Positions 11,828 to 22,411 of a DNA stretch of 64,000 bases are shown piece by piece. The stretch lies in assembly GCF_009905375.1 (NCBI RefSeq), contig NW_027420698.1:122207-186206 (forward strand), read 5' to 3'. The translations under genes were made by a program, and so were the position numbers. Source of the DNA: Apium graveolens (lineage: Eukaryota; Streptophyta; Magnoliopsida; Apiales; Apiaceae). The first letter of the stretch is position 1. Every line of letters begins with the position of its first letter. The notes under the pieces were generated by a model. The model was not told where the DNA came from. It did no database searches and saw only the letters and a program-made list of their open reading frames with translations.

Positions 11828-13167
11828 TGTAAGTCATATGTCATAGCCTATTTGTATATTCGAGGATTCAACTCAACTCAAATAAGAATGTAATAAGTAA
11901 ATAGTGGATCTACTGTCAGAGAGATCTCGCAAAGTAACATCTGTCAGAGGATTCAGAAACAAGGTTCATCTACAGACTTGAGGAGTTAATTCACTGGAAG
12001 AAGCTCAAGAAATTGATCAAGCCTCAGTGATGCAAATCAAGATTGTGGATTTAATCAAGTGACAGAGATCTCGTCAGATTATCATTAATTGCAAGGATTT
12101 AATCTAAAGAAAATCAAAGTGTCAAAGTCAAGACATGAAGAAACGTCACGGAAGTTATTCACTCATGAACCAGACAGTACATCGAGTGTCAACATTGAAG
12201 TGGTGGAATTGATTCATAATTGACAGTGATTTTCAGAAGATTTTCAGAAGAATGGTTGTTGCTCAAGATTAGTATTAATTCTCTATTAATTAATTAAGTC
12301 ATATAATTTAATTAAGAAAATAAATTATATCTGCAAAGATTAATTTATTGATTAATTGAATTAATTGATTAATTAATTCTGAATTAATATTAAGGTTTTT
12401 CAGAATTTTAATTGGATTAAAATCTGCATTAAATCAGCAAGACAATTGAAAATGAACTAGCATGACAATCAGGATTGTCATACCGATTGTCATGCCAGGC
12501 CATTTTCAATAGTCTCACCGAAAGTTACACTGGGAGGAGATTGTCTTGCTAGTTCATTCTGATAGTCTTGCTAGTTCATTTGATTGTCATACCGAAAGTC
12601 TTGCTAGCTGTTGAGATTGTCTTGCTAGTTCAAAGGATAGTCTCACCGAAAGTCCTACTAGCTATGGGATTGTTATTCCAGTTCATTCCATTCTGTCGAT
12701 TGATTAAAAAGACAGAAGCAGCCATTCAAGAATTAACAATTTCAACAGAAAAGAAGTGAAGAACATACAGAGAGAAAAAGCAGCCAAATATTTCATCTTA
12801 TCTGCTAATTCAAGATCAAAATTTCTAGTTTGTAATGTTAAATTCAATCAACTAGAAATCATTCTCTTGTTCTTGTGTAACAATCTAGCGGATTAAAATC
12901 CCTAGAACTTAATCTCAAATTGAGTTTAGCATTTGAATCTTTTTATTACAAAAATAGAAAAAGTTCATGTCGAATTTATTCTAGATTTGTGATAATTAAT
13001 TTGAGATTAATTCCTTGTAATCGATACAGTTGTTGTAACACCTTTCAAGTTTAATAATATTTTTATTTAACTTGAATTTTGTTTCACATTTTTTATTCCG
13101 CATTTAATTCGATTAAACGGTATTGTTTGCATTCAACCCCCTTCTACAAACAAATTGGGACCTAAAA
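11828..13167 (+). repeat. 3' LTR of the copia element
   Basis: 1340 bp, pairs with 5787-7124. It has the standard TGTAAGTC start but ends CCTAAAA where the other LTR ends CCTACCA, so each LTR has lost one of its two canonical ends. It is followed by the GTATC target duplication (13168-13172). Confidence 0.92.
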
Positions 13168-13221
13168 GTATCTGACGAATAAATTTTTTAAATGTTTATT
13201 TTTTTATGAATAATTACACTT

Positions 13222-13497
13222 TTACTTAAAAAATAAATATTTTTTATTTTTACTAATAATTTTTTTAATTTTTTTGAAAAGTGTGTACGCCAATTCAAGA
13301 AATATACAAAAATCCAAAGGATAGTTCATGATACTATAGGTTGTTGAAGGCCCCACACACCAACTTAGGGGCTCGAGGGTTAACAAAGACATATCATTAC
13401 GAGAATCAATGACACTTGAAATATGTGTACACCAATTCACGAAATATACAAAAAGCCAAGGTCCCAACTTGACAATAAAGAGGGCAATGGATTTCAA
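13222..13497 (-). other. Small hydrophobic open frame MKSIALF (R0 copy), status unclear
   Basis: 91-residue minus-strand frame starting MKSIALFIVKLGPWLF with a hydrophobic first half. Copies: 19080-19343, 24609-24884, 30358-30621, 38473-38748, 58762-59034 (86-91 residues) and disrupted ones at 47249-47443 and 52991-53245. It stays open in six of eight copies while the F-box-like gene is open in one. Substitutions between copies often change the residue, and the DNA holds two related 38-bp segments (about 13283 and 13425) falling in different frames, which suggests non-coding origin. I recognise no family. Confidence 0.25.
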
Positions 13498-15204
13498 AAG
13501 GATATTACTATACTCATACTTTTAAAATCTTAGAAAAATATATACCCTATATCGGTTCTCCCATACTATCATACTTGCACTCGTATATGGATTGTGAGTA
13601 TTATAGTGCTCAATATTATTTACTTTTTAAACATTAATCGATTTTCAACGATCGAGGAAATTTGAAAGCTCGAAGAATTATTAGTTCTCCACTCTAGCAA
13701 GCTACACCAAAGAACCGGGTTTAGTTGTCATACCACATTTTGGAATGGCTTAATATCTCCAAATTTTTAACATTAAGTAATTATTAACTCTGATTAAAAA
13801 TTTTGTGAATAATTGTGAATACAATATCAGTGTATTTGAAGAAATAATGTCTTTATCTAGCATTATGATGAAGGTAAAATATAATTTTAGCTTATATAGT
13901 ATGATATTTATAAGATGATTTATTATAATATTTTGATCAAATAACCTTAAATCCGCATCAAAATCCATTTAATTCTTCAAAAGGGATCAAGTGTCAGATT
14001 TTTTGAAAATCGATCATATCCACTTCAATCGAATCAAAATATTTATTTTTAGTATGAGAAAAAAATTAAAAAGGCACCAACCATTGAAGATCACTTAGAC
14101 AAAACTTACAAAACGCTTCAATATTCGAAACTAACACCTAGTGCTAAAGTCATATACATGAACTATTAAAACTCTTAAGAGTATATGATTATTGACCAAT
14201 ATTAATAAATTTGTGAATCATATACAATATCAGTATATTTGTAGAATTAATGTCTTTATCTCGCAAGATGACAAATATGAAAAAAGGTTTCGAATATATA
14301 ATACCAGTGCACTCATATTTAATTTCTTTTCTATATTAGACTTTTATGTGCACAAGAAACTACTCCCCATAAATTATGAATTTATGATGTACGTGAAGAA
14401 GGCGGCTTTCCACACAAGAAATGTACTTAGTTTAGTCATTTTATTGTTGAGAATGATTTTAATTTATTAAAGTAATATAGATAATCTCCTTTGTTCACTT
14501 AACAGTGTATAGATTAACTCTTTCCGTTGTAACTATTAGCTTTATCTCACATTAATTTAGTTTCGAATGAATGTGTGCAAGATCATCTGGAGTGTGTATT
14601 CAACTAAGGTTTCTTTATTTTAAGCTATAAAATGAAATTTATTATAACTTACTTTTTACATGATTTTTTTTAATATAGTGTTGTGTTCAAGCATTATTGA
14701 CGTATCAGTTTTGACTAGCAGGTCCTTTTTTAATCGTGTTTAGAAGGCTTTTTCTTATGTACCAAAACTTCATGAATTTTGCATAAGTCAGTTTTGGGGA
14801 AATTAACATATGGAAGACATAATTACGAAGACATGATTTTACTTGCGGAGGTTGGGTGTAAGTTGAAATTCGAGTGAGATATTCTTAAATCTTCCAAATT
14901 TTTAAGGTACGTAAAATTCAATCTGATCGATGCTCTAATCTTTTACCTTTCTCATGCTTTAGTTGACAACAACAATTGACCAATCTGAAATTTTAAACAT
15001 GGCTTTCTAAGAAAAAAATATGATAGATGAAACAATTTATGAAGAATATTTTTATGTTCTTTCACTTGAGTGGTTAGTCCAAAAATTTGTGAAAAAAGTC
15101 GAGAGTGTAGACACCGCCATATTTTTTTTCCGTAATTTATTTGCAATATATTAGGTAAAAAGTGAATATCTATGGTATACTTCATAAAAGCACTATAAGA
15201 AAAA

Positions 15205-15945
15205 TTAAAACCAATACAGATATTCTTCAAAAATTTTGTAACATATCATCTGTAGACAACAGAGAGGGCAAGTAGAGTTGATAATTTTTTCAAAAGTAGG
15301 AGGCCAGCCATGGAAATTGAAATGTGTACTTATCCTTTCCTTACCCAATCGACACCATAAAGGGAGTGGGGTGAATGGTCGAACTGCATTCCAGCTTTCT
15401 CGGTTGTGCTGCCTGGTGTACTTCTGAAGCATTATCACCAAACTTTGTAAATTAGATTTGAACTGGAAATTCTTTAGTCTATGGTAGATGGATGTAGCAG
15501 ATTCTTCAACACAAGCTCCATTATATATTGAGCTGAATACATGAAATGCTAGAAATGAAAGGAAATGGTTGTGTGAAAGTTGTCGAAGGATGTATAGGTT
15601 ATTTTCATGATCTTTCCTTTGTAGAAGATGCTTACAGGCATCATAACACAGTGCATGATTTATACCTCTGGTTTTGCAGTCTTCAAGGAAGGCGTAAAAT
15701 TTGTGTTGGGCAATTAGGTTTAAAGTACTTTCATGAATATGGATATTTGACCAATCTATATGTTGTAGGATTATAGATATATGTTTTGGAGTTTGATAGA
15801 ATACCCATATCTGAAAGAAGTTTGCAAAATCTGTGAAGTTATCATTCAAGAGTAAGGAGAAGATGATGATGACCAAATCTATGTCTAAGTTCAAGATCCG
15901 GTACTCAGGTGGTGCCATTTTTCTCATCTTGCACTGATTGTGCAT
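15205..15945 (-). CDS. F-box-like protein (At2g35280-like), only full-length open copy
   Basis: 246-residue frame from ATG at 15945; a second ATG 6 codons on (MRKMAPPEY) could also serve. Residues about 17-60 (LNLDIDLVIIIFSLLL...NFTDFANFFQ) look like a degenerate F-box, which in this family binds SKP1 in SCF ubiquitin ligases. Downstream, HIDWSNI, AQHKFYAFLEDCKTRG, ALCYDACKHLL and the LRQLSHNHFLSFLAFHVFS segment follow the layout of plant F-box proteins like At2g35280 (known from memory, not searched). The tail has a cysteine pair (CPLCC). Ten related copies in the array are broken or truncated, so this one may simply be the least decayed. Function unproven. Confidence 0.5.
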   Translation of the reverse strand: MHNQCKMRKMAPPEYRILNLDIDLVIIIFSLLLNDNFTDFANFFQIWVFYQTPKHISIILQHIDWSNIHIHESTLNLIAQHKFYAFLEDCKTRGINHALCYDACKHLLQRKDHENNLYILRQLSHNHFLSFLAFHVFSSIYNGACVEESATSIYHRLKNFQFKSNLQSLVIMLQKYTRQHNRESWNAVRPFTPLPLWCRLGKERISTHFNFHGWPPTFEKIINSTCPLCCLQMICYKIFEEYLYWF

Positions 15946-16163
15946 AAAACTGTGTATATGTTATTTGTTTTGAGTAGTGTAAATGGTTATTGTAGAAAGG
16001 GGTATAAATATATTGACGGGCCTAAAATATTCTAAAAGGGATGCTTAGTAGGTGTATTTGAGGGGATTTTAAATGATCTTTTTGGATGTTAAAGATATTC
16101 ATATTTACTTAAATTAAATTTTAAGAAATTTAGAAAATCTTGTCGTATTCAATTAGATGAGAA

Positions 16164-16566
16164 AAGTTCTATGGAGACCATTTTTTAATCGGAGACCTTG
16201 AAGACCACATATGTTCTGCAATCAAAACACTATAAAATTTATTATTTTGTGAAGTATGTTCTACGAATATCACTAATTCATTAAAATTATTGAAGATAAT
16301 TTAAGTTTAATAAGTAAAATGTGTATGTTCTGCAAGCTGAACAAATGTTCTGCAAACTTAACATGTTTTGCAGAATAAAGTATTTTTGTAATATTTTATA
16401 TTTTACATGCAGTACATATAAGATATTCAAGATTTTGAATAAAATAAAGATCTTTGTAGAGCATGAGTTACAAAATAATATGTTTTGCAATATTTTTATG
16501 CAACATTTAACTTGTAGAACACAAGTGGTCTCCAAGGTCTCCAAAAAAAGTGGTCTACATAGAACT
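16164..16566. mobile_element. MITE-like element (R1)
   Basis: Copy with both inverted ends: AAGTTCTATGGAGACCA at the left and TGGTCTACATAGAACTT at the right. The overlapping open frames on both strands (16287-16544 minus, 16321-16569 plus) arise from the same AT-rich, near-palindromic sequence and are not genes. Confidence 0.65.
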
Positions 16567-18224
16567 TAACCCTAGATTAGATTTGTTAATTGTTTTTGAA
16601 AATATTGGGTATTCCACTAGGATTCCAAAATATTAAAAATTCCAGTATATTAGATTTGAATTGTAAATTTAAATGTAATATCAATGTATTGGAGGATTTT
16701 TAAACTAAAAAAATGGATTTTAATATATTTGCTACAACTTTTTATAATTTATGTAATTTCTAAATCTTTCAATTTCAAAGTATTTGTAAAAGTATACACA
16801 TACAGGACACGTTTTATAAAAGTAATAATCTTTTGAAGTTGGTATTATTAGCTCAATAACTCTAGCAACATAATCTCTATTTTTCTAGTTTTGGACCCTT
16901 TTCAACAAGTAAATGTTATTAATCTAATTTTCTAAAAAATAATATCTTTTTTTGCTAATTTTTTCAAAAAAATCAAATGATATAACAGAGAATTGTAAAT
17001 TAATTTTATAAAAACTTTAGACTACTTTGTATGGGGTTGTAGATATGCAAATGCGTGATTCTATGTTTACCATATGTACCATTCTTGACTTTTTTTTTTG
17101 ACAAGGCCATTCTAGACAATTTAAATTTTGTAGAATGATTGACTTTAACCATAAGTCTAGGGGCTGCCTTCATCACTTCTTCTCTTCTTTGTGCAAAGTT
17201 AGTAGTTTTATCTGTAAACCCCGATGTGCTTATATAGATTATCTCGGTTTTTTTTATCTAAACTCTGGAAACAGGATACTAAAGCCCTTCCCTGCAATTA
17301 TTTACTTTCTTTTAGAGCCAAGAAAGGCCCTTATCAAAAGCAAACCCCCTTTATTTGGAAAGGAATTCATCATTTCAATCCTTCTTGCTCTTTCGCTTCT
17401 TATCGGACGGTACTATTGCTTTTCCCGGCTTGTTGAGCATGACCTGCGTTACAAATTAAGATGCAATTTGTGTTAGATCATTAGTAACCTACAATTTTTC
17501 CACTCTTCCACCTTACACACCATCTTTCTTTACATCTTAATTATCTTCCTAGCAGTACACAATAACTTAATATAAACATATCCACTTAACACATTATGTG
17601 GGACCTAAATGTGTGACGAATTTTTATAAGCCTATACCATAGAATCTTTGTTTAAACTTGCTTTCCTTAATTCTAGAAGTTCTGTGTGCCATAAGTGGTG
17701 CAGTACTTCTTCTTTTTCAATATATCGCACACTGTGAAGTCCACCATAATTCTAAACGTCTTAATTCTTATTAGGCTGCGAATTCCACATTTTCCCTTTA
17801 TTATTAATTGTATTGCGAATAGGCCTTCCCACGGATTGTGTTTTATCGAATCACCCTAAATATGCATCAAAATCCATTTAATTTTTAAGAATGATTCATC
17901 TGTCATAATTTTAGAAGAGCCTTCCTATCCACTTCATTCAAACCAAATATCAAATTCACATATATTTTTAGTATGTGGAAAAATTAAGAAGGCACCAATG
18001 ATTAAAGATCACTTAGATAAACACAACTTATTAAAATGCTTCAACGTTCGAGACTAACACCCACTATCAAAATCATATACATTAATTATTTAAACTAAAT
18101 TTAAGGGTGTGTGATTGTTGACGATATTAATAATTTTTTGAATACTATATGAGTGTATTTCTAATTAGTGTAAAAATTTGTGAAAAGTGAAAGTTTTGGT
18201 TAGTCGTGCAAATTATGTGTTGAA

Positions 18225-18670
18225 GTTGAGAGCTTAGAAACTGCCATATTTTTTACTGTTTCTTTGCAATATAATAGGTAAAAATTGGTTAATATAGTAT
18301 ACTTCATAAAATCATTATAATAGAAATTAACACAAGTACATATATTCTTAAAAAATTTTGTAACATATAATCTGCAGACAACACAGAGGGCAAGTGAAGT
18401 TGATAATTTCTTTAAAAGTTGAAGACCAGCCATGGAAATAGAAATGTATGCAATTTTATGCTTGCCCCTACCAATGGACACAATAAAGGGAGTGGGGTGA
18501 ATGGTTGAACTTCATTCGAGCTTCCTCAGTTGTGTTGTCTGTTGTACTTTTGAAGTCTTATCACCAAACTCTGTAGATTAGATTTGAACCGCAAATTTCT
18601 TTGGCTTCTAGTGGATGGATGTAGAAGATTCTTCAACACATGCTTCATTACATATTGAGCTCAATACATA
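18225..18670 (-). pseudogene. F-box 3' remnant in half-unit B (R1)
   Basis: Second, diverged copy of the 3' part of the F-box-like gene within the same unit. The minus-strand frame 18200-18481 matches the tail of the 15205-15945 product (segments like TFEEIINSTCPLCCLQ and KNICTCVNF). On the DNA level, AACATATMATCTGCAGACAAC and GATTCTTCAACACA are shared. The 5' two thirds of the gene is absent. Equivalent remnants lie at about 29495-29945, 37625-38070, 52145-52590 and 57905-58350, and shorter ones in the X units (about 5300-5450, 24075-24215, 46665-46805, 63290-63430). Confidence 0.7.
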
Positions 18671-21049
18671 ATGATTTAGTTCACCACTGTACAATACCAA
18701 AACTTTCACTTGGGTTACGAGCCCAAAAAAGTTTTCAGTCAAACACCTGAACAATAAAAATATTTTAAATATGTTACTCCCGTTAGTCCCCTTAAAATGG
18801 ATAACAAAAAGTGTCGTGTAACTAATGTGGCATCAAGTTTAATAACGAATTTATCATTGAACTTTGTATCATTTTCGGTAAGGTTACCGACTAATTTCTT
18901 TAAAAAAATATTTTCTTTTTCTTTTGAGAAAAAGAAACTCAAATAACTTTTTCGAAAATTTAAATTGATTGAATAACATATATTTAATAATAGGTTTTTT
19001 CAAAATCGATAATTGTATCTTACGAATAAATTTTTTATATGTTTAATTTTTGTGAATAATTACACCTTTACTTAAAAAATTATTTTTTTTTACTTTTACT
19101 AATATTTTTTTTGAATTTTTTGAAAAGTGTGTACGCCAATTCAAGCAATATACAAAAATCCAAAGGATAGTCCACGATACTACAGGTTTTTGAAGGCCCC
19201 GCACACCAACTTAGGGGCTCGAGGGTTAACAAAGACATATCATTACAAGAATCAATGACACTTGAAATGTGTGTACACCAATTAACGAAATATATAAAAA
19301 GCCAAGGTCCTAACTTGACAATAAAGAGGGCAATGGATTTCAAAATGATATTACTATACTTACACTTTTAAAATCTTAGAAAAATATTTACCTAATATCG
19401 GTTCTCGCTTACTGTCATACTTGCACTCGCATACGGATTGTGAGCATTATAGTGCTCAATATTATTTACTTTTCAAACATTAATCGGTTTTCAACGATTG
19501 AGGAAATTTGAAAGATTGAAGAATTATTAGTTCTCCACTCCAGCAAGCTACACTGAAGAACCGGGGTCTAGTTATCATACCACATTTTTGCATGGCTTAA
19601 TATCTCTAAATTTTTAACATTAAGTAATTATTAACTCTCATTAAAAATTTTGTGAATACTTGTGAATACAATATCAGTGTATTTGAAGAAATAATGTCTT
19701 TATATAGCATTATGATGAAAGTAGAAAATAGGTTTAGCGTATATAGTATGATAATTATAAGATGATCTATTACAAAGTTTTGATCAAATCACCTTAAATC
19801 CGCATCAAAATCCATTTAATTCTTCAAAGTGGATCAAGTGTCAGATTTTTTGAAAATTGATCATATCCACTTCAATCGAATCAAAATATTTATTTTTAGT
19901 ATGAGAAAAAATTAAAAAGGCACCAACCAATGAAGATCACTTAGACAAAACTTACAAAACGCTTCAATATTCGAAACTAACACCTAGTGCTAAAATCATA
20001 TACATTAACTATTAAAACTCTTAAGAGTATATTACTATTGAACGATATTAATAAATTTGTGAATCATATATAATATTAGTATATTTGTAGAATTAATGTC
20101 TTTATCTCGCATGATGACAAATATGAAAAAAGATTTAGAATATATAATACCATGTGCACTTATATTTAATTTCTTTTCAATATTAGACTTTTATGTCCAC
20201 AAGAAACTACTCCCCATAAATTATGAATTTATGATGTACAAGAAGAAGGCGGCTTTCCAGACAAGAAATGTACTTAGTTTAGTCATTTTATTGTTGAGAA
20301 TGATTTTAATTTATTAAATTAATATAGATAATCTCCCTTTGTTCACTTAACAGTGTATTGATTAACTCTTGCCATTGTAACTATTAGCTTTATCTCACAT
20401 TAATTTAGTTTCGAATGAATGTGTGCAAGATCATCTGGAGTGTGTATTCAACTAAGGTTTCTTTATTTTAAGCTATGAAATGAAATTTATTATAACTTAC
20501 TTTTTACATGATTTTTTTAATATAGTGTTGTGTTCAAGTATTATTGACGTATCAGTTTTGACTAGCAGGTCCTTTTTTAATCGTGTTTAGAAGGCTTTTT
20601 CTTATGTACCAAAACTTCATGAATTTTGCATAAGTCAGTTTTGGGGAAATTAACATATGGTAGACATAATTAGGAAGACATGATTTTACTTGCGGAGGTT
20701 GGATGTAAGTTGAAATTCGAGTGAGATATTCTTAATTCTTCCAAATTTTTAAGGTACGTAAAATTCAATCTGATCGATGCTCTGGTATTTTACCTTTCTC
20801 AGGCTTTAGATGTCAACCACAATTGAGCAATCTGAAATTTTAAACACGGCTTTCTAAGAAAAAAATGTTATAGATGAAACAATTTATGAAGAATATTTTA
20901 TGTTCGTTCACTTGAGTGGTTAGTCCAAAAATTTTTGAAAAAAGTCGAGAGTGTAGACACCGCCATATTTTTTTCCGTAATCTAGTTACAATATATTAGG
21001 TAAAAAGTGAATATCTATGGTATACTTCATAAAAGCACTATAATAAAAA

Positions 21050-21790
21050 TTAAAACCAATACAGATATTCTTTGAAAATTTCGTAACATATCATCTGCAG
21101 ACAATAGAGAGGGCAAGTAGAGTTGATAATTTCTTCAAAAGTAGGAGGCCAGCCATGGAAATAGAAATGTGTTCTTATCCCTGCCTTACCCAATCGACAC
21201 CATAAAGGGAGTGGGGTGAATGGTCGAACTGCATTCCAGCTTCCTCGGTTGTGCTGCCTGGTGTACTACTGAAGCGTTATCACCATACTTTGTAAATTAG
21301 ATTTGAACCGGAAATTCTTTAGTCTATGGGAGATGGATGTAGCAGATTCTTCAACACAAGCTCCATTATATATTGAGCTGAATACATGAAATGGTAGAAA
21401 CGAAAGGAAATGGTTGTGTGAAAGTTGTCGAAGGATGTATAGGTTATTTTCTGGATCTTTCCTTTCTAGAAGATGCTTACAGGCATCATAACACAGTGCA
21501 TGATTTATACCTCTGATTTTGCAATCTTCAAGGAAAGCCGAGAATTTGTGTTGGGCAATTGGGTCCAAACTACTTTCATGAATATGGATATTTGACCAAT
21601 CTATATGTTGTAGGGTCATACATATATGTTTTGGAGTTTGATAGAATACCCATATCTGAAAGAAGTTTGCAAAATCTATGAAGTTGTCATTCATGAGTAA
21701 GGAGAAGATGATGATGACCAAATCTATGTCTAAGTTCAAGATCTGGTACTCAGGTGGTGCCATTTTTCTCATCTTGTACTGATTGTGCAT
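21050..21790 (-). pseudogene. F-box-like gene copy with a stop (R2)
   Basis: Open from 21790 to 21266 (174 residues), covering the F-box-like part and the central ALCYDACKHLL and LSFLPFHVFSS segments. A stop follows SMVITLQ, where TACTTCTG of other copies has become TACTACTG. The remaining 3' part (21265-21050) continues in recognisable form to the cysteine-containing tail. A truncated product of 174 residues with the whole putative F-box is possible. Confidence 0.55.
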
Positions 21791-22008
21791 AAAACTGTGT
21801 ATATGTTATTTGTTTTGAGAAGCGTAAATGGTTATTGTAGAAAGGGGTATAAATATATTGACGGGCCTAAAATATTCTAAAAGGGATGCTTAGTAGGTGT
21901 ATTTCAGGGGATTTTAAATGATCTTTTTGGATGTTAAAGATATTCATATTTACTTAAATTAGATTTTAAGAAATTTAGAAAATCTTGTCATATTCAATTA
22001 GATGAGAA

Positions 22009-22411
22009 AAGTTCTATGGAGACCACTTTTTAATCGGAGACCTTGGAGACCACATATGTTCAGCAATCAAAACACTATAAAATTTATTATTTTGTGAAGT
22101 ATGTTCTACGAGTATCACTAATTCATTAAAATTATTGAAGATCATTTAAGTTTAATAAGTAAATGTGTATGTTCTACAAGCTGAACAAATATTCCGCAAA
22201 CTTAACATGTTTTGCAGAATAAAGTATTTTTGTAATATTTTATATTTTACATGCAGTACATATATGATATTCAAGATTTTGAATAAAATAAAGATCTTTG
22301 TAGAGCATGATTTAAAAAATAATATGTTTTGCAATGTTTTTATGCAACATTTAACTTGCAGAACACAAGTGGTCTCCAAGGTCTCCAAAAAAAGTGGTCT
22401 ACATAGAACTT
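22009..22411. mobile_element. MITE-like element (R2)
   Basis: Both inverted ends are intact (AAGTTCTATGGAGACCACTT and AAGTGGTCTACATAGAACTT), around the 400-bp body with TGTTCTGCAA-like motifs. Same position in the unit as in R0 and R1, so the insertion predates the array's expansion. Confidence 0.65.

Larger units (their letters stand above)
5787..13167 (+). mobile_element. Internally deleted copia-type LTR retrotransposon, 7.4 kb
   Basis: Full-ended insertion with two LTRs (5787-7124, 11828-13167), a primer-binding site complementary to initiator-Met tRNA (7127-7139), broken gag (7221-8534), a frameshifted gag-pol linker (about 8600-9475), part of protease (9495 to about 9675), 2.1 kb of non-coding sequence and a polypurine tract (11815-11827). 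Integrase, reverse transcriptase and RNase H are missing, so it could move only with help from another copy. The LTRs differ by roughly 30 substitutions in 1.34 kb (about 2%, counted by eye). The flanking GTATC duplication shows it entered the array as one insertion. Confidence 0.92.
1397..14306 (+). repeat. Array unit R0 (type X), interrupted by a copia element
   Basis: First unit of the array, 5.5 kb once the 7.4-kb retrotransposon (5787-13167 plus target duplication) is removed. Landmarks: F-box-like pseudogene 2274-3036 (minus), MITE-like element 3252-3653, conserved block about 4180-4560, half-unit B about 4900-5450 with a short F-box 3' remnant, block with GTTACTCCCGTTAGTCCCC about 5540-5680, hydrophobic open frame 13222-13497 (minus), half-unit A leader about 13925-14225. 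It is type X because half-unit B carries the 315-bp deletion between TGTGTTG repeats. Stretches between these landmarks show no gene. Confidence 0.85.
14307..20153 (+). repeat. Array unit R1 (type Y), complete
   Basis: 5.85-kb unit. Landmarks: open F-box-like gene 15205-15945 (minus), MITE-like element 16164-16566, conserved block about 17105-17480, long-form half-unit B about 17850-18670 including an F-box 3' remnant 18225-18670, GTTACTCCC block about 18740-18940, hydrophobic open frame 19080-19343, half-unit A leader about 19790-20090. It lacks the 315-bp deletion, which defines type Y. Remaining stretches are AT-rich and show no gene. Confidence 0.88.

Noticed and set aside
14192..14470. 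Plus-strand frame of 92 residues in half-unit A (also 20096, 25576, 31374, 48144 and 59776)
   Set aside because: It is very AT-rich, varies in start and frame between X and Y units, and shows no domain. Best read as non-coding unit sequence.
15546..15776. Plus-strand frame antisense to the F-box-like gene (also 49472-49780 and 61074-61301)
   Set aside because: It is a shadow of the minus-strand coding frame. The conserved family segments are on the minus strand.
16287..16569. Open frames of 82-85 residues on both strands in the MITE-like element (also at 22152-22413, 27647-27875 and 35773-36001)
   Set aside because: The same bases are open on both strands, the composition is low-complexity (repeated TGTTCTGCAA) and the frames end in the inverted repeat. 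They are by-products of the element.
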